A program made the position numbers and the translations under genes. Positions 53,562 to 64,000 of a stretch of DNA of 64,000 bases are shown here, piece by piece (the first letter of the stretch is position 1; every line of letters starts with the position of its first letter). Source of the stretch: Berghia stephanieae (Eukaryota; Mollusca; Gastropoda; Nudibranchia; Aeolidiidae); NCBI GenBank assembly GCA_034508935.3, contig CM067444.1:29606523-29670522 (forward strand). The letters are read 5' to 3'. The notes below the pieces were generated by a model. It had not been told where the DNA came from, searched no databases, and saw only the letters and a list, made by a program, of their open reading frames with translations.

Positions 53562-53766
53562 TATTCATCTCATAGGGAAAATTCGTATCTAGGGTCTATT
53601 CCAAGGGAAGTCTGGAATAACTCAGGCGTTAGCCGGAGCGCTGCGCCGCAAATTGAGCTAGTGCGAAGTGACTTGCTGAAGCCCTAACATTGCAGCGGCG
53701 TCTGATCGTAGTCGGTACCTTTCGGGTACGGAGCGAATACCGTACCGCTGACCCACGCTGCCCCCC
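53562..53766 (-). mobile_element. SINE-C, full-length copy
   Basis: Inverted end ATTCCCGTTATTCATCTCAT left, head CAGCGTGGGTCAGCGGTACG (inverted) right. Confidence 0.88.
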
Positions 53767-53858
53767 CTTAATGACCCTCGTCTTGGCAAAAACTATCGAA
53801 CCTGGGACTTCGCGAAGTGGGTCCTCGTGTCATGCTATAAGTTAACGAAGACAAAGGT

Positions 53859-54163
53859 GTTAGGCTATGTGGTCTAGTGCTATGACACACGCTTTCGGAT
53901 CGGAAGGTCCTAGGTTCGAGCCTTGCTCGAAGCATAGTTGAGTCCTTGGAAAAAAGCTCTTTACTCACATTCTCTCATCGTACTCAGGTGTAAAATGAGT
54001 ACCTGGCCATTAACAGCGTTGTCTCTGTCGGGAAAAAACTGTAATATCGCCTGACAGGCGCCATGTCTCGTTCTACATGTTACATTTTGCTGTTGGTCAG
54101 GGACCCCTTGTAAAGCGCTTTGAGCACATTGAGTGGATATCGCGCTATATAAAAGCACAATTA
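53859..54163 (+). mobile_element. SINE-A, full-length copy
   Basis: GGCTATGTGGTCTAGTGCTA to GCGCTATATAAAAGCACAAT. Confidence 0.92.
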
Positions 54164-54639
54164 TTTTTTTTTTTTTAGGCTACGAGTTAACGAAGACTGC
54201 GACGGAACACACGAACAAGAATGTGCTGTTTCATTTTTATTTTCGAATTCAGAATTATTTACAAGATTTTTTTACAATCTAGTTTTTTTTAAAATAATAG
54301 CGCCCATAATCTTTTAAGATGATTACGTGTTTCTTTAGCTCCATAGTTGTTGGGGAAAACAAGACAGAGATAGTGAATCAAATATTTTACAATCCGCCAT
54401 AGATAAGAGATTTGATGTGGACATTGTGTTTGAAGAGAGGTGGATATGTTGCACTGTGCAAACAGAATGATCGTTCTGGAAACCAAACAAAGGAAAATAA
54501 TTTCAACACTGGAAGGTATCACAGTTAGAAAAGAAAAAAAAAAAAAGAGACAAAGATTGATTTTTTTTCCTTTTCCACTTCCTTTGTCATTTTCCGTATA
54601 GCAAAGCTTATACTCTCCAACTATCAAATTAATAAAGAA
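54164..54639. other. Unassigned stretch
   Basis: The 125-aa reverse frame at 54289-54666 shows no known motif. Confidence 0.4.
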
Positions 54640-54732
54640 CAATGTGAAATTGAATGTAAGCTTCAATTTAATTATATACGAAAACAGATAAAAATGGACG
54701 TTTCGGGCTCCCCCTTTATCAACAAAACATCT
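54640..54732. mobile_element. FB-2, one arm
   Basis: ACAATGTGAAATTGAATGTA, AGCTTCAATTTAATTATATA and GGACGTTTCGGGCTCCCCCT then TTATCAACAAAAC. Confidence 0.65.
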
Positions 54733-55169
54733 TCACAACGCCAAGTGGACAAATTTGGGAATTTATAATGATATCCAATGACCCCCCCCCCCCCACAATA
54801 AAAAAAAAAACAAAAAAAAAACAAACAAACAAAAAGCAAAGGAAAACAAAACAATAACAAAAAACCCCAAAGAAAACGAAAGTGCCTAGACAAAGGATTC
54901 AAATAAAATAATTAAACGTTTGTTTCCAATTAACGCTCTTGATGGCTCGCAAATTAATTGTTTACCATTTTAAAGACTCGACGACAAATGTAAACAAGTT
55001 CATTTAGATAACATTTTTTTTGCACACTTTGATGTTCCAAAAGTATTAAAACAACTAGCCTAATTCAATCACAAGAATGTCGCACCGCGGCTGCAGTTTT
55101 CAACAACATTTCTTTGCTTTCTTTCTATCACTACTTTCTTTATTTACTTTTTTTTTTTGTATAAATCAA

Positions 55170-55171
<2 letters not shown>
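54733..55171. other. Unassigned stretch
   Basis: A/C-rich low complexity at 54781-54870; nothing else seen. Confidence 0.4.

Positions 55172-55244
<73 letters not shown>
55172..55244. repeat. (TC)n microsatellite
   Basis: Pure CT run. Confidence 0.97.
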
Positions 55245-55246
<2 letters not shown>

Positions 55247-55492
55247 ATATACACATTTTATAATCTCATTCTCAATAAGGACCGTCCTCCGTACCTAACG
55301 CTGCTCTTCTTATCTTATCCTGACGAAGTTCTGTATCTGCAAACCTTTTTATTTTTTATCAAATAAGGATTTTATTTATGATTGAAACTCTTCTTATCTG
55401 CTTTTTTTATCGTTTATTGTTTTGTGCGGAGATTTTATTTTCTTGTATTGGGATTGTGTTTTGTTTTGGACCAAGATAGAAATAAATAATAT

Positions 55493-55702
55493 GTGAGCCG
55501 TCTCGACTAACGGGAATCGTGACGAAATAAAGTAGTTAATGAAAGTCAAGTATACAGCCAAAAAGATCAGTTAAGAGAAACAAAACTTGAATTAATCAAT
55601 AACTTTATTAATTTAACTCTAAATTTTAAAGGTTAGCTTAAAATTATATCTTTAAAATCAGATCCACACCCGATATAATACCGCTTCGAGACAGTGTGAC
55701 AC
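55493..55702. mobile_element. MITE-G, divergent copy
   Basis: GTGAGCCGTCTCGACTA...CGAGACAGTGTGACAC with ATAT at 55489-55492 and 55703-55706. Confidence 0.72.
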
Positions 55703-56306
55703 ATATTGTGAGCTCGTACGAACTATTGAGTTGAGTTGAGTGTTTTGGCCGGCACAGTAGAGGGTGACACATTCAAGGGGTGGCACTTCTCTAGAAAGAA
55801 TAGCACGCAGAAGGTTTTTTGTAAAGGCGCCATCTACTTCCGTTTATTTTGGTGTTCTTTTTTTCTTTTTAACTTTTATTCTTTTAGTATTAGGGTGGGG
55901 GGGGGGGGTTGGTTTCGGTTTGACGTGCATTCCTAGTCTGTCGTTTGGTGTGCTACTCGTTTCTTTTATATAGGACTTAGGGTTAAAACTTGCTCACGCT
56001 TCTAGCTGGTTATATAATAATAATAATAATACATGACATTTATAACGCGCATTTTCATCACTGGGTGATGCTCAATGCGCGAAACAATAATACAGTGACA
56101 TTATTATACAAATGAAACATTATACAAACTACATCAACATAATATTATCATTATACAACAATGTAATAACTAAACATAAAGTCATTAATACAAGATATGT
56201 TATAATACATCCACATGCTATGTCAAATACGGAAATAATATAAAATAATGATATAATAACATAAACTAAATTAACATTCATATTGGGGTCAAATTACAAA
56301 GATGCA

Positions 56307-57176
56307 TTAATCAAGATGTGTTTTAACAAAGAGATGGTGTTTTAACTTTGATTTAAATATTGATAAGGACTGCGCTTCTCTTATTCTTTTAGGAAGAGAG
56401 TTCCAGATGGAAGGTCCGACGTGACTGAACGATCTGCCGCCGTAAAATTTATATTTATATTTATTTGTAACAATTAATTTTGTAGAATCTAGTGCAGAAC
56501 GTAGACTCCTCGTTGGCTTATACGTTTCTAAAAATTCAGTAATATACAATGGTGCTTGATCATTAAGGCACTTATAGCACAATACTGCTAGTTTAAATTC
56601 GATTCTCACTTTAACTGGTAACCAATGCAGCTCATACAAAAGTGGCAACGAGTAGGATGTTATCTTCTTTCTTAAAATCAATTTAGCAGCCGCATTCTGG
56701 ATACTTTGAAGGCGTGATATTTTATCGTTGCTTACATTCGAGATTAACGAATTACAGTAATCTATTTTAGATAGTATGAAAGATGTTATTAGTTTGCATG
56801 TTACTTCTCTTGTTAGGAAAGGTCTAACTGAAGCAATTCTTTTTAATCCTATTGTCAAACTTCTACATAGAGAATCAAACTGTGCCTGCATAGTCATATG
56901 TTGATCTAGCATTACCCCGAGGTTTTTCACACACGTTGAGAGGTTAATTGTGCACCCATTTATATTTAGAGTAAACTTCAGAAAATCATCTTTCAAAACA
57001 CTTTTTATACCACACACCATCACCTCTGTCTTTTCATTATTCAGCTTTAACTTGTTAATTTCCATCCAGCATTTAACATCTCTAATACAGTCTTCAACAC
57101 GGGTAATCAATGATGGGATATTACTAGGGATATCGCTTACATAGATCTGAGTGTCATCAGCATAGAAATGATACAT
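56307..57176 (-). pseudogene. LINE RT, palm C, thumb and C-terminus
   Basis: 289 residues. Catalytic YADD at 5-8, LKLNNEKTEVMV at 43-54, NLGVMLD at 85-91, KIDYCNSL at 137-144, then QNAAAKLI, ELHWLPVKVRIEFK, GGRSFSHVGPSIWNSLP and IFKSKLKHHLF at the end. These are the standard C-terminal motifs of L2/CR1-group proteins. The real upstream frame continues from SVLGPVIFTLYTQPLSDIF (from about 57255), so the ATG here is internal and not a start. Confidence 0.88.
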
Positions 57177-57300
57177 TAATTTATTTTTAACAAAAATATC
57201 CGAAAGAGGTTGAGTATAAAGAGTAAAAATAACAGGACCAAGGACAGACCCTGCGGAACGCCGTAATTTAGAGGAAATGTTTCTGATACTGCGCCATCGA

Positions 57301-57999
57301 TCAGAACGACTGAGATCTTGATGTTAGGTATGATTTAAACCAACTAAGCGCAGTGTCTCTTATTCCAAAAGTAATTTCTAATCGTTTAATAAGTATCTCG
57401 TGATCAATGGTGTCAAATGCAGCCGAAAGGTCCAACATAGTCAATAAACAGACATGATTTTTGTCAATACTTTTAAGAATATCAGTGCATACTTTTAAAA
57501 GGGCAGTTTCAGTGCTATGATGTGATTTATAGGCAGATTGGAAATTTTCACTTAAATTATTTAGATGGATATGATACAAAAGTCTTTTTAACACAATGCG
57601 TTCAAGCACTTTGGATAGATATGGAAGGTTGGAGACAGGTCTGTAATTTTTCAGTTCGTTTACATTTAGATCGGACTTCTTTAATAGTGGTTTAACAATG
57701 GCACGTTTAAACGAGTCGGGGACACTACCTGAGACCAACGAATTATTTATAAGTTCAGTTATTGTTGGTAACAGTTCTTCAATACAAGCCTTAAGAATAC
57801 TAGTTGGGATGGGGTCTACTAAGTCACAATATTTTGATGGGCTATCTAAAATGGCTGACTTCACTTCATCCTCAGTGGCTGGATCGAAAACATGTAGTGG
57901 CGTTCCATGGAATGGTCCAAAGCTCGGTGACGATGATGATGATGTATTGTCTAAGTTTTCCCTAATGGATTTTATCTTGCCGTGGAAATATATATATAT
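57301..57999 (-). pseudogene. LINE RT, fingers and palm A (L2/CR1 group)
   Basis: Open from 57999; the in-frame ATG at 57862-57864 gives 187 residues. Before it: YFHGKIKSIREN and GTPLHVFDPATEDEV, typical of the region ahead of the RT. Then SSILDSPSK-type entry, YRPVSNL at residues 74-80, HSTETAL at 116-122 and motif A LDLSAAFDTIDH at 144-155 with the first catalytic Asp. It ends SYLTSRSQSF followed by a stop caused by a missing base near 57300. The usual next words (GVPQGSVLGP) are present just downstream but split over two frames. Confidence 0.85.
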
Positions 58000-58309
58000 A
58001 TATTTTTAAAAATAGTTTTTCACTGGTCAACTCAACTTAATCTTAGTCGGTGAAAACGTGACCGATCTTCCTTAAACGGTATTAAGTTGGATTGAAATTG
58101 GGGGGGGGGGGGGGGGTTGGTTTCGGTTTGACGTGCATTTCTAGTCTGTCGTTTGGTGCTACTCGTTTCTTTTATATGGGACTTAGGGTTAAAACTTACT
58201 CATGCTTCTAGCTGGTTACATTAAAAAAAGATAGTTTTTCACTGGTCAACTCAACTTAATCTTAATCGGTGAAAACGTGACCGATCTTCCTAAAACTGTA
58301 TTAAGGCAG

Positions 58310-58400
58310 ATCGGATAACCCAAGTCATTAAGGGCTCATTGTCGAAATGGAAATCTTTTTTAAAAATGATAAAAAATATTGTCCATTACAACACATCGAA
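58310..58400 (-). mobile_element. MITE-H fragment
   Basis: GATAACCCAAGTCATTAAGG, GCTCATTGTCGAAATGGAAA, AATATTGTCCATTACAACA: both arms in part, ends missing. Confidence 0.55.
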
Positions 58401-58415
58401 TCAGATACAAAAACG

Positions 58416-58939
58416 TGTTATTGGAATGAAAATAACCATTTAAAAAAAAAAAAGGGGGGGGGGGGGGGGCACTTTGCATATTTATATTCATTCCTTTCTA
58501 AAACTTAACCCAAGGCTCATATTTTTTTTTTAAAACTCTCCCTTTGATATTTAGCATCAAACTCATCGTTTTCGGACAGTAAGTTATAGTGTTAATCTTG
58601 ATCACCATTGTGTGCAGGGTAGGCTATAGCAGCAATTGGTGTGCAATTTACAAGTTGTGTGTGTAGGTAGGTAAATAGGTAGTGAATTTTGGTGCAACCG
58701 TTTATAATAATAATAATAATAATAATAGCTGAATTGAATGACTGATAAGATATGGTAATGGCGTCGTACGAAAGGTTGACCTACTACTAGATAGTACAAG
58801 ACAAGAAGTGACATATAATCAGATAAAACAATGCACAGTGTACCACGCTTAATTTAACCCTATTCCCTGACGATAATGACTAGGAACTGGTTGAGAAACT
58901 ATCCACATTGATTCGAAAATAGCGACTGATCCGACGTGC
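58416..58939. other. Unassigned stretch
   Basis: A-run/G-run at 58441-58469, (TAA)n at 58706-58728. No gene seen. Confidence 0.4.
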
Positions 58940-59065
58940 AGCTTATTTACAGGTCTTATAACACAAAATGTTGTGGGCTCAATGATGTAAGGGAAATAAT
59001 CTCTAATCAACGCAAACAAAATATTAAAAAAAGGTCCATTACAACAATGAACAATAAAGCCCATA
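58940..59065 (-). mobile_element. MITE-H, degraded copy
   Basis: TTTACAGGTCTTATAACAC, GGTCCATTACAACAATGAAC and GCCCATAACAGATAGGCCT. Confidence 0.6.
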
Positions 59066-59087
59066 ACAGATAGGCCTGAACTGGACA

Positions 59088-59245
59088 GCATGTGGGAAGA
59101 GAAGGCGGGAAAGACCCAAAGAAACCTGGCGAAGGACCATGGAGAATGAAATAAAGGAAGCAGGCATGGCCTGGAACACAGACACCGCAAAAGCAGCCGA
59201 TCACAAAAAAAAAAAATGGAGATGTCTGGTGGATGCCCTAATTGC
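59088..59245 (+). pseudogene. LINE C-terminal remnant
   Basis: Encodes GKRRRERPKETWRRTMENEI, KEAGMAWNTDTAKAAD, then after an A-run KWRCLVDAL. The RPKxTWRR...W...A.DR.xWRxLVDAL pattern is a common C-terminal ending of non-LTR retrotransposon proteins in invertebrates; here DR is replaced by DH. Nothing of the RT core remains, so the clade is unresolved. An A12 run inside probably arose after insertion. Confidence 0.6.
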
Positions 59246-59400
59246 CTACCACATTATCTCATTCATCTGTAGTGTTCATTCATCCTGTTTTGTTGATAAA
59301 GGGCAAACCAGAAACTTCCACATTATCTGTTTTCGTATATCAAATTGAAGCTTTCACATTGTTATTTATTTCTTCGAGCTTCGAGCAGCAACATTTACAT
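59246..59400 (+). mobile_element. FB-2 half, joined to LINE remnant
   Basis: CACATTATCTCATTCATCTG, CCTGTTTTGTTGATAAAGGG, ATCAAATTGAAGCTTTCACA and TTCGAGCAGCAACATTTACA match 50930-51100. This suggests the unit is the 3' region of that LINE family or an insertion there. Confidence 0.6.
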
Positions 59401-59655
59401 ATATGTCGTAAGGGTGTTAATGTTAACCGTGTCCAACTGTACATAGATAACACTAAGTGCGTCCTCAATGTCATACTTGTTGATGGTGCCTTTTTTTTTA
59501 TCGATGTTGTCGTCTATTTGTCTAGCCTAGACCGAGCCTTGTTTTGGAGTTTACAATGTTTGTTGTCGCCGACGTATCTGATCCCAGGCTAATCTCAATC
59601 TTAATTCTTGAAATAGAAAAAAAGATAGAAAAAAAAAAAGAACCATAACCAGTGA

Positions 59656-59915
59656 ATTGCCGACCTCTGGAAAGACATTCTATATTTAACAATTTGACCA
59701 GAAAACTCGTCCTTCAAATATCGATCGATTTAAACTACCCTCGTCTTGGTAAACATCTCTCAAGCCTGGAACGTCGCGAGGTCTTCCATCAAGTCGCAAT
59801 GTTTAAGAGTTTTGACAAGATGAGGGTCATTTAAATCGGTCGATATTTGAAGGACGAGTTTTCTGGCCAAATTGTTTTATAGCATACCCGTCTTTCTTTC
59901 CAGATTACGGTAGTG
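59656..59915. mobile_element. MITE-P copy
   Basis: TTGCCGACCTCTGG...CCAGATTACGGTA, flanked by GTGAA on both sides (CCAGTGAA / GTGAACTGG), which is either a duplication or the palindromic outer end. Confidence 0.85.
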
Positions 59916-60382
59916 AACTGGTTAAAACAAAGCAACAGCAAAACAACATGAGTATGAAAGAGTTCATACGACAGTTTTAAAATTCAGATATCAGAATCTG
60001 TCGACGCTATGGAATGTTTCATATTGTGTTGTTTTGTTTTTTTAATTTGTTTTTTAAAAATATGAATTCCAAACAGTCTGGTTGAGTTCATTTCGCATTA
60101 TGCGGTCATATAAAACATTCGATTTTTTTTGTTTTATAATCATCAAACTAAATGAAATAAAATTGAAGACTTTGAAGGCACACATTTTAATGTCAAGTTG
60201 ATTTGTTGGGAACATAAAAACCCAGACGATAACTCCGTTAAAATCGTTGAGTTGAAAAATGCGATAAAGGTAAAAGAAAACATGATTTAGAGACTGATTT
60301 TATCCTGGATTTTTAGAAGCAAAAGCTGTCTCGGATTCAACACGAACCGCTCCCGTAGAAATGATGTAATTCATGATTGTAT
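59916..60382. other. Unassigned stretch
   Basis: No gene seen. Confidence 0.4.
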
Positions 60383-60436
60383 GTGACTTACAGCTCAAAA
60401 CGGTATTATATCGGTTGAGCATGTTTATCATTGAAT

Positions 60437-60740
60437 TATGTGGCTTTGTGGTCTAGTGGTATGACATTCGCTTTCGGATCGGAAGGTCCTGGGTTCGAGC
60501 TTCGTTCGGCGCATAGTTGAACCCTTGGAGAAGGCTCTTTACTCACATTCACTCACAATGCTCATGTATAAAATGAGTACCTGGCCGTTAACAGCATTGT
60601 CTCTGTCTGAAAAAAATGTAATTTCCCCGAACAAGCGTCGTGTCCCGTCCTAAATGATGAATATTGCTGTTTCCCAGGGACTCCTTGTAAAGAGCTTTGA
60701 GCACGTTTAGTGGATATCCCGTTATGTAAAATTCCAATTT
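60437..60740 (+). mobile_element. SINE-A, full-length copy
   Basis: TGTGGCTTTGTGGTCTAGTG to the end TATGTAAAATTCCAATTT. Just upstream is a lone MITE-G end (CTCAAAACGGTATTATATCGG at about 60393). Confidence 0.9.
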
Positions 60741-60873
60741 CAAATTGTAAGGTTAACTTGATTTTGGGCTATTCAGAGAGCATGGAATTGTTTCTATGCC
60801 CTCTGGAGTTATTTTAGATGCCGTCAATGAAAAGAGCGAGTTTTGATTCCTATATTGAAATAAAATGAAGGCT

Positions 60874-61106
60874 GGTTTTCCAAAACTCGTTTTGTCGATT
60901 TTTCTAGTTTTTGAGATTTTCCATCCATGAGATAAATTGAAATGTCATCTTTGTTTTAAGCATCAATTGACACAAGAATTTATCTAGGTTTCTGTGCATT
61001 TGAGGTTAAATTATGATAAAATAATAGACCGAATGAGACATTATATGGAAAATAATCCTCAATATCTCAATATTGGAAAAAGGGAGTTAGGGAGTTTTGG
61101 AAAACC
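60874..61106. mobile_element. MITE-X, candidate element with 15-bp inverted ends
   Basis: GGTTTTCCAAAACTC and its exact inverse GAGTTTTGGAAAACC bound 233 bp. GCT lies directly outside both ends, a possible 3-bp duplication. Single copy here, so tentative. Confidence 0.5.
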
Positions 61107-62076
61107 GCTCACTTCTTCAAATACCTTTTCGACACTGACGATTTTGATATGACTTCAAAGTGTCGACTAAGAATCGCCGTAAAAAATCCTTATAAAAAAC
61201 AACAAGCCAGTAAATAACCAGCTTTGACAAGCTAACATTGAGTAGCGCTGTGTAGTTTTACGGTGCTGATTCTATAGAATGAAAAGGGATACTGTTGCCA
61301 AACACGATATTGAATCAATGACAAAGAAAACGCAGATTACATCGTCTCAACACGGGTGTTCAGGTTTAGATTGTAAAGGTTGACAACCAAATTACAACGA
61401 GTTATATTTTAAATTTGTGATTCATCTCATCAAATCGGTTTTATATGGCGGTGATTTAAACCCTGAAAAAATTGAATTTATTGTTCAAAATAATATGAAT
61501 CTTGATTGAAGTTTACACGGTTTAGTGGGGTGTGGGAGAAGAACATCATGACGTACAAAACTCCATTTGATATTTCTAATTGGTCTACCGTTAGATTTAA
61601 TTATTGGTTTAAGGTTTTATACCGACATAATACCAATGAGAGGCGATGGGTCGCATTTACAACAACAACAACAAACGAGTGGAAATATTGAATTTAAAAA
61701 ATATAATAAATAATGAATAACTTTGTAACCGTCTGCAATTCTCGAAATCTTTGTGATTGTCATTATTTTTTTGGCGTCACCGGATTAATGACACAGTTTG
61801 ACTTCTTTCATAGGTCGTTAAAGCATCGAGTTTATGTGAATTTCTATTATCAAGAAGACAAACATAAATTTAAGTGTCAAGCGTAACAAAAGGGCTGAAA
61901 AAGGCGGATGAGTTGTCGCTGCACACACTTACTTAAGCGCGGAAAACTTTGAACAATACACACCAAACCATAAACAAAGCACAGTTATTGTTAAACAGTT
62001 GCTGAGGTTGTTTATGAAGAAGAACATCAAAATAAAACGATCATAAAACGCGCAAGTTAGCATTAGTCTTGAGCTT
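61107..62076. other. Unassigned stretch
   Basis: A MITE-G right end (CGACATAATACCAATGAGAGGCG region, 61620-61655) is present without a nearby left partner. No gene seen. Confidence 0.45.
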
Positions 62077-62080
62077 AATA

Positions 62081-62270
62081 GATAGTATGCGCTTGGCTAA
62101 GAAGCTCACAGCATGGTCATCCGGAAGTATAACGGACCAACACACAAAACTATGTGTAACCTTGAACGTTTTTAGTCTGGTTAATACAGTTTATTTAGTA
62201 AGAATTACTCATAAACGCGGGTGGTAAAAAGCAATAACAAAGACCTGAGTGACGTCAACTTCATACTATC
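62081..62270 (-). mobile_element. MITE-T, tandem unit 1
   Basis: 190 bp, with a 6-bp extra TTTATT-like step near the middle shared with unit 2. AATA left, TATA right (62271-62274). Confidence 0.93.
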
Positions 62271-62274
62271 TATA

Positions 62275-62464
62275 GATAGTATGCGCTTGGCTAAGAAACT
62301 CATAACATTGCCATCCGGAAGTAACGCGGACCAACACACAAAACTATGTGTAACCTTGAACGTTTATAGTCTGGTTAATACAGTTTATTTAGTGAGAATT
62401 ACTCATAAACGCGGGTGGCAAAAAGCAATAACAAAGACCTGAGTGACGTCAACTTCATACTATC
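62275..62464 (-). mobile_element. MITE-T, tandem unit 2
   Basis: 190 bp, TATA both sides (62271-62274, 62465-62468), followed by GATAGTAATGAC, which looks like the start of a third, lost unit. Confidence 0.93.
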
Positions 62465-62786
62465 TATAGATAGTAATGACGGGAAATTGAATGTTTAACA
62501 CGATTCTACCCAAGTGTGTTTTCTCACATTGTACTGTAATATCCCAGTTCATTCGTTCTCTTCAAACACGAGTGTGTTGTGAGTCGTAGTGAAAATAAAT
62601 ATCAATTCCAAGTCAAGGCAATAAAAGCGTTTTTTTCGTGATAAAGAAGCCATGATATCTATTCATGTACAAGGGATAGAATTTCAACAAAGTGCTTGTT
62701 ACAATAATAATGTCTTGAATTCAACGTTGTAATACGTATATTTTTATATCGCATTTCATTAATTGTTATTTTTGTTATCATTATTA

Positions 62787-63140
<354 letters not shown>

Positions 63141-63276
63141 AATTACATTTTTTTTAAAAACCGTTATACCTCAGTCATCAACAGAAATCAAAACCTGTCT
63201 ACAAAATGACATGTACCCAATGTGCGACTTGAGCTTGTAAATGAATGAAATAAAATAAATAAAAATAAAATGAACA

Positions 63277-63357
63277 TCCCTTCATTCATCAATTAGGGGA
63301 AATTTGTCTCGAGGGTCTATTCCAAGCAAAGACTGAAATAACTTAGGCGCCAGTCGC
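63277..63357 (-). mobile_element. SINE-C, 3' fragment
   Basis: Inverted AATAGACCCTCGAGACAAAT and the CTTCATTCATC-type end; head-to-head with the next copy. Confidence 0.75.
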
Positions 63358-63560
63358 AATGTACGATCTTTGGTTCGTACCCGAAAGGTGCCGTGTTCGA
63401 TCACTTGCCCCGCTGCACTGTGTAGCCTTGAGCAAGTCACCTCGCCCTAACTCAATTTGCGAGGCTGCACTGCGGCTGACGCCTGGGTTATTCCAGTCTT
63501 CCCTTGGAATAGACCGTAGAGAGACAAATTTCGCCTATGGGATGAATAAAGGGAATTTTG
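63358..63560 (+). mobile_element. SINE-C copy, 5' end slightly short
   Basis: GTACGATCTTTGGTTCGTAC to GGGATGAATAAAGGGAATTT. The GCAGCGTAGCTCAG head start is replaced by the inverted fragment. Confidence 0.85.
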
Positions 63561-63683
63561 TTTTATTTTTACTTATTTTGTTTCATTCTTTTACAAGTTA
63601 AGTCGCATATTGGGCACATGTCATATTTCTTGAGATATTTTGATTTCTTTTGATGACCGAGCTGTTACAGTTTAAAAAAAAAA

Positions 63684-63716
63684 ATTCCCCTATGAGATGA
63701 ATAAAGGGGATTTTTT
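63684..63716 (+). mobile_element. SINE-C tail fragment
   Basis: TCCCCTATGAGATGAATAAA then GGGGATTTTTT only. Confidence 0.7.
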
Positions 63717-63894
63717 AAATTATTTATTTTTCTCAGTGTACATGTGAAAAGTGATACGATGACCAACATAATTTTGGTGTAACATGTATTGAGGCGCGTG
63801 TCTCAACAACACTAATGAATCACACGGGAACGTTGTAATGTAAAGACGGATACATTTAGGACACCGACCTCGTTATTGAGACAATTTTACATAC

Positions 63895-64000
63895 AAAGCT
63901 ACGTGTACAAATTCGCAGATCTGATAACCGAAGGCTAAAATGGGCCTAGTTTCAACATAGTTTTAATGGATAATATTTTGCGTCACTTTTTGAGATTTAC
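63895..64000 (+). mobile_element. MITE-H, cut by window end
   Basis: CTACGTGTACAAATTCGCAG, ATCTGATAACC, GGGCCTAGTTTCAACATAGT, ATGGATAATATTTTGCG. The right arm lies outside. Confidence 0.75.

Larger units (their letters stand above)
56017..58000 (-). mobile_element. L2/CR1-like LINE, 5'-truncated, frame-broken
   Basis: RT and C-terminal domain are complete from YFHGKIKSIRENL at about 57998 to the stop at 56307. The 3' UTR ends in GAAAATGCGCGTTATAAATG, TCATG and (ATT)n at about 56017. The 5' end is cut and abuts a short TA run. Two one-base losses (near 57300 and near 57258) break the frame. It lies within one unit of a small tandem duplication whose other unit gives the empty site. Confidence 0.9.
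55895..58307. repeat. Tandem duplication of about 210 bp, first unit split by a LINE
   Basis: Unit 1 is 55895-56013 plus 58003-58097, unit 2 is 58098-58307. Shared words: TTGGTTTCGGTTTGACGTGC, TATAGGACTTAGGGTTAAAA (TATGGG in unit 2), TTCACTGGTCAACTCAACTT, GGTGAAAACGTGACCGATCT. Each unit starts with a G run. Confidence 0.9.

Noticed and set aside
54289-54666. 125-aa reverse frame
   Set aside because: Hydrophobic, AT-driven composition, overlaps the FB-2 arm and has no recognised motif.
60383-61656. A 1.27-kb MITE-G-like element between a left end at 60393 and a right end at 61620
   Set aside because: Ends are in the right orientation but the interior has no link to the family and includes MITE-X and a SINE; pairing is too uncertain to annotate.

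Overview
The window is metazoan, AT-rich, repeat-dense non-coding DNA. I found no host gene, real tRNA, rRNA, CRISPR array or bacterial-type operon. Long open frames are either LINE reverse-transcriptase remnants or translations of microsatellites. The mix of tRNA-headed SINEs, RTE-like and L2/CR1-like LINEs, very many short DNA-transposon derivatives (MITEs) and long dinucleotide/trinucleotide arrays suggests an invertebrate animal, probably marine. The sequence alone does not fix the phylum.

Family labels are local to this report. SINE-A is about 300 bp, tRNA-headed, with an L2-like tail, in about 26 copies. SINE-B, -C, -D and -E are four other tRNA-headed families. MITE-P is a full-length palindrome of about 235 bp in about 17 copies. 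MITE-T is a 184-bp element flanked by TATA. MITE-G has GTGACC ends and a 4-bp AT-only target duplication. MITE-H is about 163 bp with CGACGTG ends and an 8-bp target duplication. MITE-K has a TTAA target. hAT-1, -2 and -3 are hAT-like. MITE-Q, -R, -S, -X and FB-1, -2 are rarer fold-back or inverted-repeat elements.

Layout. 1-9.4 kb: hAT-1, a 53-bp minisatellite, nested MITE-T, and MITE-P, SINE-D and MITE-H copies. 9.66-11.9 kb: 5'-truncated RTE-like LINE. 12-25 kb: purine and pyrimidine tracts, SINE-A, and nested MITE-G/MITE-H. 26-31.2 kb: hAT-3, a LINE 3' fragment, MITE-K, a three-copy MITE-T array and a SINE-A/SINE-D chimera. 31-44 kb: microsatellites, a second minisatellite and scattered MITEs. 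44-55 kb: densest SINE-A/MITE-G/MITE-P zone. 55.9-58.3 kb: short tandem duplication, one copy carrying an L2/CR1-like LINE. 59-64 kb: LINE remnant, MITE-X, tandem MITE-T, a large (ATT)n-(AGT)n array and SINE-C copies.

Nothing here works as a pathway; the biology is transposon ecology. The best signals are: (1) MITE-T, whose nested copy proves a TATA target duplication and which forms TATA-spaced arrays; (2) MITE-P, whose two arms share copy-specific changes, implying arm homogenisation; (3) several insertions dated relative to each other by nesting. All coordinates are hand-read and may be off by a few bases except where a duplication is quoted.
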